From Symsagittifera roscoffensis (Eukaryota > Xenacoelomorpha > Acoela > Convolutidae), in the NCBI RefSeq assembly GCF_963678635.1, contig NC_087062.1, forward strand, positions 78,867,200-78,927,199: a stretch of 60,000 nucleotides of DNA, read 5' to 3'. Below the pieces are notes generated by a model. That model searched no databases. It was not told the origin of the DNA and saw nothing but the letters and a program-made list of their open reading frames with translations. Positions 52,027-60,000 of the stretch are shown here, piece by piece (the first letter of the stretch is position 1; each line of letters begins with the position of its first letter). The position numbers and the translations under genes were made by a program.

Positions 52027-54953
52027 ATGGACGAGAATGTGAGAAATGCCCTTAAGCATTGCAAAAACTTACCTGCATCTGATAAAACGGAAGTTGGACT
52101 CCTGAAATCTCGTATTGATGAGCAGAGTAATTTAATCATGATTTTAAAGACAAGGGCAGATGATGAATATAAACGTCGGAAAGTGTTCGAAGATCTTGTT
52201 GACGGTCTTCAGCATACAATTAATGAATACGAAGAGCAGGTTGAAGCTGATAAGTTGAAGTTTAGACTACTTGAAGAGAACTTTGATGTTTTGGGTACAT
52301 ATTCTTTTGCATGTATAATTTACATTAGAATCGATGGGTTTGTTAACTTGTTTTTTTTTTATTCAGCCTCTAATCACCATGAGATGATTCAAATAAAAGA
52401 CGAATACAAACAACAGAATGAAAAGTTTCGTATGAAGAATGAAAGTATCTTGGAAGAAAATCGGTTTCTTCTGGGAAATCGGTCTGCAGAAAAAGCTCAA
52501 GCTGTTAAAACATTAAATCAAACCATCGAACAGTTGCAAAAGGAGTTACAGGCAGTCAGTCATGATAAAAGGTAAGCTTGATTAATTTTATGTGTAAGAT
52601 TCCAAAACCTCGAAACTCGTGTTCATTTCGCGAAAAGTTTAAAAGGAGTATTTGACAAAAAGCGCCATTGCTGAAACATGGTTGATATCAGTATGATTTT
52701 AGGAAAACTGACGCGGAGTTTATTGAAAGCCGAAACAATTGGAATTCTGAAAAGGAGTCATTTGAGCGACAGCTGACATCCCTCAACAAAGCTCTGGATG
52801 GTAAAGAATTTAAAATCTGATTTTGAAGAATTCAGCTGGACGAAATTTTAACATAAATGGGTATATTGAGGGTGTATAATTCTTTTTTTTTTTGGCACGA
52901 CTTATATCGGCATGCGGTGATATCGATAGGTAAAACAAGAAGCTTGAAAAACAATAATTAACCTTGCCATATGCAAGGGTATTGCAATCGGGTACTAGAA
53001 TTTGCCCGTAAATATTTTTAGGCACAGAATGGTCACTATTGGAAATGGAAATTTACGTTAAGTTCGGCTCAGCTCGTAATTATTTCAATTTCGTCTTTGT
53101 GCCACTGGCACATGTGGTCTGGAGGTAACGAATACGCCTGGAGTGGCAAAGAACGTGGGTTCGAATCTGACAGGACCTGTTTTTTTTTCAAACAGGAAGT
53201 ATTTAGTTTTTTACATTATAGTTGCTTTTAGTATTCTGATTTGTTTCTGATGTTTGTAATTTTACTAACCATGACTTTTTATGTTTTTCTTTCGCTGAAA
53301 ATTTTATTTTGCTCAAATGATTTCGACCTTTTTTTATCGGCTCAGTGACCTAATTTTGATTCGTTGCAGGGAAAACAAAATTTTTATGCTAACTTTTGGA
53401 TCGCACAAAATGCTAAAAATCTTAATAGAAAGTCTAGTTCAAGTTTTCCATGACAATAATTTTTTTTGCTTCTTTGATTTTTTCCTTTTTTTGGCTTAAT
53501 AGGTATTGACCTATATTAGATAGGTTTAATGGCTATATTGCGTCTTTCGATGAGCGAAAACAAATGCATATTGCGTCTTTCGACGTGTGTATTTTTCGGC
53601 TTTGTTACCGTTTGGTAAATTTTCTTCCGATGCTTGTCTGCTTATTTTTTTTCCATTGTCTGGGCATTTTCTGAATTATCTTATATAGGAATTCGTCTCT
53701 GTTTGACTTTTGATTTTTTTTTAAGCTCACTTCATTTCCTTTGCTGAACGAAGGGCAAACTCCACTATTGAAAAGTTTAAAGGTCATGAAAAGCGTGATA
53801 GGCCTCTAGTTTCGGAAGTGGATTTTAATTTTCAGTTATTTCAGCGGAATCAAAAGTTTACCTAGTGATCAGTTTTCTCAAATTCGGTTGATTTTGTCAA
53901 GAAAAGTTCAATAATAAATTGTTTTTGAAGTTCAACCACCTTTAGGGTCATATTTTTCGAATGTTATTTTTTTCCTTGCGTTCGTGGTTCTTTTCATTTG
54001 TCTGTTGGCTATGTTCTAGGAAATCAAGTGTGTCAAGAAACATATATGTTTTTTCAAATATGGCGAGCTGTGTAAATAGTTTTTTAGATACAGACAGGGT
54101 GCAAAAGGTTAAAAAAAGTATTTTATAAGAAAATAGGTCAGAACAGTCAAATCAATGGTTCCTTTTTCATATTGTTTCTCTATCAATTAGCCAGCGAGTT
54201 TTAAGTTCAATGAATCATTTATACAAGAAGAGTACGAAAAAAAGTTTGTGGAATTTTCTGGCTCAGGGAGATTTCTCATTTTTGAATTAGCGTGACCCCG
54301 ATTTTGACGAGAAATATCTTTCTGCGCGAGAGTAAAATTAATTGGTGATTTGCTGATTTAAATTTTTGTTAATTGAGAGCAAGCGCATTTCTGGCAGTTT
54401 CCTTCTGTGTAAAATTACAGCCGAAAATGATACTGTTTTAAAAGTGTTTTTTTAAAATCTGTTTTGAAATGCCCTGCTCTAAAACATACCAAACATGGAT
54501 ACATTCTATTTCAAGTTTAAAATCTTTCGATAATTTTACTTGTTTGTAGGATCTCTAAAAGAGGTTGCCAGGATAACCGATGAACTCAAAGAAGAGAAAA
54601 CTATGTCATCTCGTGCTCATTCTGATCTGAAACGAGACAAAGATAAGTACATGGAGCTAGCCCGTGACAGAGGCGTACTAGTCGAGGAAAAAACGGCTGA
54701 AACAAAGCGGGTTACGGAAAAGCTAGCATCGATTGAAAAAGAGTTGAATGATGCTACAAGTCGCTTTGAACGGGAAGCCATGCGCGTTGACAAAGACTTG
54801 CTCGTGCAGGACTTGCGGAAACGAGCAGCTGAATCGGAGAGCAAATTGAGTCAGTTTGAAAAAGAGTACTCGGCTTTCGTCAACGAAAGAAACAATAGAC
54901 TGAACAAAGAAATTGAGCTTAATAAGCATTTGAAGCAGTTGCTGAATGCTTAA
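52027..54953 (+). CDS. CCDC89-like coiled-coil protein, complete copy (4 coding exons, 324 aa)
   Basis: Exons are 52027-52294, 52367-52571, 52703-52800 and 54550-54953, all with GT-AG introns and compatible phases (1, 2, 1). The joined frame is open to TAA. The protein is nearly all coiled coil. RSRxxEQSNLIMILKTRADDE-type and ASNHHEMIQIKDEYKQQNE segments resemble vertebrate CCDC89 (BOIP), a family of ~370 aa linked to cilia, sperm and HEY1 binding. Family assignment is from recalled motif resemblance only. An in-frame ATG at 51964 would add 21 residues; I prefer 52027 because the extra part is not coiled-coil-like. The gene's upstream neighbourhood is entirely mobile DNA: the LINE 5' end lies about 10 bp before the first ATG. 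Copies 1 and 2 are broken duplicates. Confidence 0.75.
53101..53188 (+). repeat. tRNA-like Pol III box repeat in intron 3 (copy 3)
   Basis: GGGTTCGAATC (53157-53167) followed by a T run. Same unit as at 3402 and 7350. Confidence 0.4.
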
Positions 54954-55981
54954 ATATTCTTCGGTTTATCTGATTAGTATGTTTACGTAGATTAGCAAAA
55001 TACTCTAATTATCTGTAAGTTGTACAAATGTAAAAAACAACCAATTGTTAAATTTAAATTATCAATGACAAACAGTTTTTTGTGATGGCATTGCGATGTT
55101 TACTGTTTGCCCCAGCGGAGCTTTTTCAATGCCGTGACAATTGGCGACTCGCCAAAACTCAAGTTGCATTTTCTAATTAGAAGACTGATGTACGCAATTA
55201 TGAAACTGGAATTTTTTTGCCTCAATTTAAGTATTGAACAAAAAAGCAGAGAAATAAATATGCCTTAAGGCGTGAAAGATTCTTCTAAGCTGTGAAACTG
55301 AATCATTATACATAAGTTTCATGTACCTTGTGTGGTAATTGAATTTGATTTTGAATAATGATTAGGGTTTTTTGCTGTTTGAGTTTCGGTACTATTTTAT
55401 GAGCGTAGCACGATCCTAATCAGATAGTTCTTTACTAGTATTCGAGCTGGTTCTTGGTCTTCCATTTAGCGTGTTTACACTTGCTGGGTTACATGTATTA
55501 TAATCGGGTGCAGCACTTTTTCCAGTTCGCTTTTTGTTCTCTGGACCAATCTCCTGTTGTTGTTGTTGTTATTGTTGTTGTAGCCAGGTTTAGCAGTGGT
55601 GTAGCCAGGTTTAACTGCTTCCTTTGGTAAAACGCGTCGCCCTGATTGACAACTCCGTGCAGAGGTTTGAACGATTTTCGGCGCATCCTTGTTGATTGGG
55701 CGTGGTTCTGCCGCAGAGAGAACTCTCCTCAGGCCTGGCATTGGATTTCCAACGGACCCTTTAAACAACAGGCATGTTTTGAGCGCGTTTCGTTTGAATA
55801 CACATTCTTTTCGAAATTTGTTCATTATCTCGATTGTACAATTACCAACTCCGGTTTGTATAATTTCCCTTTTTACACACGTGAGGGTTGTGTCATAATA
55901 CGAATTTTATCCAACGGAATTCGCGGTTACATGTAATTTTTTTTCCCAAGTCAAATTGTCCCAGCCCATCTTGTCCCAGAT
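54954..55981 (+). other. Intergenic region downstream of CCDC89-like gene
   Basis: AT-rich with no supported gene. A TTG/TTA simple repeat lies at 55555-55580. A 116-codon minus-strand frame (55475-55825) crosses it and shows no family resemblance. Confidence 0.5.
55555..55580 (+). repeat. (TTG)n simple repeat
   Basis: Eight TTG/TTA triplets in a row. Confidence 0.9.
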
Positions 55982-56250
55982 CTAGGGCGGATCTAGGATT
56001 TTCTCGAGGGGGATTTAGATCGACCAAATTGATTTTTTGAGCTCTCCTAACTCAGTATAAAGAAAAAACAGGCCGCATAAGGGGTTAAAAAATTTGCGTT
56101 TTTTCGGCGCGCGCTCCCCCTCAAAATTAAATAATGTTGGCGCAAAATTAGTATTTAAAATTAGTAAATAGAAAAGGGACCCCTTGGTTCGGCTGGCGGT
56201 CGAATTCTTGGGAAGAGACGTCCCCCCCCCCCCCCCCCTAAATCCGCTGG
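55982..56250 (+). mobile_element. MITE-like insertion (about 269 bp) with terminal inverted repeats
   Basis: The left end CTAGGGCGGATCTAGG and the inverted right end CCAGCGGATTTAGGGG form imperfect terminal inverted repeats. The 10-mer TGTCCCAGAT flanks it on both sides (55972-55981 and 56251-56260), as a target duplication of 9-10 bp would. It contains a 17-C run (56222-56238) and no ORF. The duplication length suggests a Mutator-type origin. The flank itself has other TGTCCCAG-like words, which weakens the case. Confidence 0.55.
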
Positions 56251-56260
56251 TGTCCCAGAT

Positions 56261-56545
56261 GATAATTAATTAAAACTTGCCCCAGACTCTTTGATATCCT
56301 CGTAGAAAAAAATGTCGATTAATCTGAAATTAGACCATTTTTTTAACAGTTTTTATTTAGACATAATTACTAATTACGCTAGCGAGCAGCTAGTGTTTTA
56401 GTACGAATCTTCGTTTTTTTCTAACATAGCCGCAAATGAAAATTTTCAATAAAAGTATTCAATTGTGTGCTTTTTTGCTATAATCTGAAAAATTCATAGA
56501 ATCTGTTCTCTGCTTTATTTGTGGCTAGTGTTTGTGATGGTTTAT
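56261..56545 (+). other. AT-rich intergenic DNA
   Basis: Nothing recognisable was seen. Confidence 0.4.
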
Positions 56546-56628
56546 GCGAACCTGGCTGAGTGGTTAGTGCGCGAGTTTCGTAATTGCTAGGTCGGAGTAG
56601 GCTGTAGGTTCGAATCCGAGACGTCGCC
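56546..56628 (+). repeat. tRNA-like sequence (Pol III boxes A and B)
   Basis: TGGCTGAGTGGTTA (56553-56566) and GGTTCGAATCC (56607-56617) are textbook A and B boxes. The acceptor, anticodon and T stems pair only partly (GCGA with TCGC at the ends), and a long variable region recalls Ser/Leu tRNAs. A tRNA pseudogene or SINE head is more likely than a functional tRNA. Confidence 0.5.
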
Positions 56629-59570
56629 GAATTTTATTAATTAAAGGCTTTTACTTTGTCCTATTGTATTTTTTAGAACTCTGGAGCTCCTTTTTTTCGT
56701 CTTCTCGTTAGTGTTCAATCTTTTTTCCGCATATTAAGCAGCATAGTTTATATTTGCTTAAAAATGTGCATTAATTGGTTTGATTGGTCAGAATTTTTTT
56801 TCGAAGTAACTACGGCGTAAGTTCTGTTATTTCTGCTAGGTTATTCACACTAACTCAGAGAACGGAGGTGTTTAAGTCTGGTATCATTTTAAAGCACTTT
56901 CAGCCGTGATTTGGATTGTTGAAATAAGCTGAAAAAAGTCTGTCGAATTGAAATATTTTTGAGTTATAACGTGATTCTTGTTTATTGCCACTTCTTTAAC
57001 TTTCTGTTGGCTATGTTTATATTTTTAAATCTGTAGTTGGAATCCACAAGTCGCCAGAAATTTTTTGGTGCTATTATCTGGCATTTTCAGAGATCGCTTT
57101 GCTGTTTTTCTGCTTGTTTTTGCGCAGTGTAGCCGCCTCAGATTGAAAAAAGTCAATTAAAATACCACCATATTTTGTCCTAATCATTTTAAAATAAAAT
57201 GTAGATCAGATTCTATAATTTTGACCAAAAAAGTTGCGTTTTTTTGGTGCGCGCTCTCCCTCACAGTATATATTGGCCAAAGGCGTCCTTAGAGAAATTT
57301 TAGGGCCAATCACCCAAAAAGGGATATCTCAAAATAAGGGGTAGTGTCCGCTCTTGTGTTCAGAATAGTCTATTTTTCACCATGCAAACTTTTATCTTAT
57401 TATGGCTGTTAAAAATTTTCTTCAAACTTTCAAATTCAAATACGGAGGTAATGGAAGAGGGCGTAATACCCAGTCAGTATAATGTAAAAACTTCGAATCT
57501 GATACACTGATTCTCTCTTTCAGCTTCAATCAATAACTCATCGCTTTGCTTCTGGGGCTATTCAAAGTTAGGGTTTTCAAAAACAGATAATTTGACAATC
57601 TGTCAGAGTGTGTCAAATCATAGCCTTTGATGTGAAACCTATTTTGATAGCCATCACTGTGAGCAACAAATTGACACTGAAATGATGAAAATTTAATTTT
57701 CACCTGTGAGCGGTGGGTGTGCTTGTAGTCAAAAGAGGGGATATATTGTTTGATATGACCCTATTAGAGTACACTAATTGTACACAAATGTCTGTTTAAT
57801 CATAATGGGTTTGGTGTAATCTAAAACTCGTCTTGATGCAAAGGTGTGTCGTAAACTAAATAAGCAGACAGTCATAATTGCAGAAAAGAGCTGAAATTGC
57901 TATTTTGTTTGATGGTTACTGGAGAAAAAAGATCGTATGGTGATGATTATTTGCAAGTTGTGGGTTTTAAATTGCCAATATGGATGATTATTGCCTGCCA
58001 TTTACAAATATTGTTTTAACGATGAAATGATTTTGAGTCAAAATCAAACCAAATGGACTTTGCGCAAATTAAATAGCCCGAAAAAATCTTATTAGATAAT
58101 GAACACTTCATAAAAAAAACCGATTCAATGCTCGCTTAGCTCTACTTTTATTTGAAAAATTCCACCTCATGAAAATGTTTTTATATCTGCTATTTAATCC
58201 GGGTGCCAATTGGCCTTACTCCGACTGCTCTTAAGATAAAGATGACTGATTGAAAGAAATATAGACCTATAACAAACCCCACCATTAATCATAATAGAAC
58301 CCTTCTTTCCACACAAAGGATGAGAATCCGTTATTTTGGGTTCAGATTGTGTAATAAGTCCATTGATTCATTTGAAACATCATTATTACTTTTGCAGAAA
58401 TAAATAAAATTAAATTGCGTAGCATGCCATCTAGGGACGTGAAAAGACTGCATTCAGATCCAATTCATTTGTGATGCTGCTTCTTCGGAAATCAAAGTGA
58501 ACTCCTGGGCCGAAAGAGATCCCGAATCTAACTAAATGGTAAGATTTTTCCTGTATAATATCTAATATTTTCGAAAATCTCGTTTTCACAATTGTTTTTG
58601 ATACTAGAGGGATTGAGCAAACTTTAAACCAGAGTTTGAAGATGAATACAGAAAGGAGAAAAAACAAAAAGGAGAAAAAATTTTGAAAACGACAAAGCGC
58701 GATTGAAGCGTTAAAAAAGGAACAGAAAACACATCGAAAATATGCCAATGGTTCTCGGTAGAAGGTGTGGCCAATTTACCAAAAAGTTTTTGTTTATACT
58801 AATTCTTTTTGCTCTACTTTTTGTAGTGCTAGTTTAGTGCTAATTTAAATAATCCGGACAAAATCAATATAACTTGAAACTTAAAATAATTGTGATGAAA
58901 CTTAAAATAATTGAAACAAAAAGTGATGAAAAAAAACTTCCTTTGAAATGTAGCAGAGTTATTATGGTGCAATTGTTTTTTTTTTGCAAAGTTCAGGCCC
59001 AAAACTTTATCTCAAACGAGAATTATTCTTTCCATCCTGAGTCAAGGAAAAATACGCCTAAACTCGTTTCAATTGCTCACCATACTATATCAAACTAAGC
59101 CTCTTGAAAAGCCCATTAAGTTTTACGAGGGGTGTAATCTCAATTTCTTAAAAAAAATGTAGGTTCATTTGATAGCCAAAAATGGTTAGTTTCACAATTT
59201 AAAATACCATTTTTTTTTAAAAAAACAGTATTGCTCAACTTTTAGAGGTTATATCATTCTTAAACTTCGTTGCGCTCTTCGAAGTCTTACTTTGTTATAG
59301 TTTTGGCAGCAATTTAATTGGCAGAGTTTTCGATTGACTAAAAAATTACAGGTCTGTTACAACCTTCAGTTTTACGAAAATACAGCTGTTAAGATTAAGT
59401 CGCAGTCAGCAGATTCTGTGAATAAAGACAGTACTAACCTGCTGGGTCTTCCGCCTTTTCAGGCAAAAAACTTTTTTTCTGCAGAAAGCCTGTGCATGTC
59501 AATTTCTGGTAACCACAAACTGAAAGAGCTCACGATCCATCTTGCTAAGGACTGCATGAGATTTAAGTTT
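56629..59570 (+). other. Gene-poor AT-rich DNA
   Basis: No supported coding region. A stretch near 57235-57275 (GCGTTTTTTTGGTGCGCGCTC and following) resembles 56097-56127 inside the MITE-like element, suggesting a second, diverged repeat fragment. Short frames at 58431-58748 (minus) and 58874-59098 (plus) are low-complexity and show no family. Confidence 0.5.
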
Positions 59571-59787
59571 TAAGTGGTTACGTCTCCGCCTCTCAATCGA
59601 AAGGTCGGATGTTCGAGGCCCACCATGTTCCGTGCTCGTTGCTTGAGGGTGAAGCAATATTACCCAGCCCAGAAAAATAACCAAAAAATAAATTGCAAAC
59701 AGGGGCACAGCAGCGGTTCGCCGTGATGAGCTGTACAGCTCTTGTGTTGGTCCTTTCCCCGTGAATAAATGGTCTTAATCTTAATAT
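59571..59787 (+). mobile_element. tRNA-derived SINE candidate (about 215 bp)
   Basis: It starts with AGTGGTTACG (end of box A), has a box-B-like GGATGTTCGAGGCCC (59607-59621), then a ~140-bp unrelated body, and ends with AATAAATGGTCTTAATCTTAATA. The tRNA-like head plus body plus short repetitive tail is SINE architecture. The first few bases of box A appear lost. Confidence 0.5.
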
Positions 59788-60000
59788 CTCCTTTATTAAA
59801 TATAGAAGTCTACCCACTTTGGTAGCTTCAAAAAACATTTGACGAATCATTTCAAGCCAATCATAAACCTGCATTAGACTGAATTAAGATATACAACACT
59901 ACATCATGAATGAAAATTACACAATTGTGCAAAGGCGGCATTGGATAACCGGCCATCGGATCAGCAAAAGGCCACCATGACAAAAGTATACGTCAAATTT
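59788..60000 (+). other. Unannotated end of window
   Basis: AT-rich; nothing recognisable was seen. Confidence 0.4.

Noticed and set aside
53378-53520. Additional coding exon after the acceptor-like TTCGTTGCAG in intron 3
   Set aside because: Joined to exon 3 it meets a stop within a few codons, whereas exon 3 joins the last exon (54550) in phase with coiled coil continuing.
55475-55825. Minus-strand 116-codon frame with poly-Asn
   Set aside because: The Asn run is a (TTG)n repeat read backwards; the rest shows no recognisable family.
56546-56628. Functional tRNA gene
   Set aside because: Pol III boxes are good, but the acceptor and T stems do not pair fully and no clean anticodon stem is seen.
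58431-58748. Minus-strand 105-codon frame
   Set aside because: Phe/Leu-rich translation of AT-rich DNA with no homology that I can see.

Overview
The window is eukaryotic, most likely from an invertebrate animal. The host gene has GT-AG introns and resembles the coiled-coil CCDC89 family. Around it lie a CR1/L2-like LINE with a PHD-finger ORF1, tRNA-derived short repeats and very large Ty3/Gypsy-like LTR elements. I cannot name the species from sequence alone.

Layout. Positions 1-11380 hold a tandem array. Each unit is an inverted fragment (LTR plus 5' leader) of a Gypsy-like element, here called C1, C2 and C3, followed by a 5' piece of the CCDC89-like gene. Copies 1 and 2 are truncated pseudogenes. 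The complete gene copy lies at 52027-54953. It is separated from its C3 neighbour by about 40.6 kb of nested insertions. A minus-strand LINE (RT part at 11381-13529, ORF1 part at 51351-51955) is split by element A (plus strand, 13530-30591, resuming at 51328-51350). Element B (30592-51327, about 20.7 kb, LTRs of 919 bp) is inserted inside the 3' LTR of A. The last 5 kb is repeat-rich, gene-poor DNA with a MITE-like insertion and two tRNA-like repeats.

Elements A and B are related but distinct giant LTR retrotransposons. B carries an N-terminal coiled-coil Gag part, an in-frame UAG, then capsid, two CCHC knuckles, protease, RT, RNase H and integrase. An in-frame UAA follows, then an OARD1/TARG1-like macro domain. 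After a spacer with a splice-acceptor-like site comes a second gene block: a coiled coil, a classical SGNH (GDSL) hydrolase domain, a second SGNH-like fold, and a large unfamiliar C-terminal protein with a conserved Cys/His cluster. A has lost the whole capsid-to-integrase block but keeps macro, SGNH and C-terminal parts, and has about 800 residues that B lacks. The two copies therefore look like complementary deletion derivatives of a larger element. Near-identical LTR pairs (about 5 differences in 919 bp for B, 2 in 539 bp for A) indicate recent insertion.

Most unusual signals: the macro plus double-SGNH accessory block; repeated copies of the polypurine-tract core inside B; stop codons that separate B's ORFs without changing frame; a very strong excess of the 6-mer CTTGAG throughout B; a CCGGAGGGG array in A's leader; and strong stem-loops in A's 3' untranslated region.
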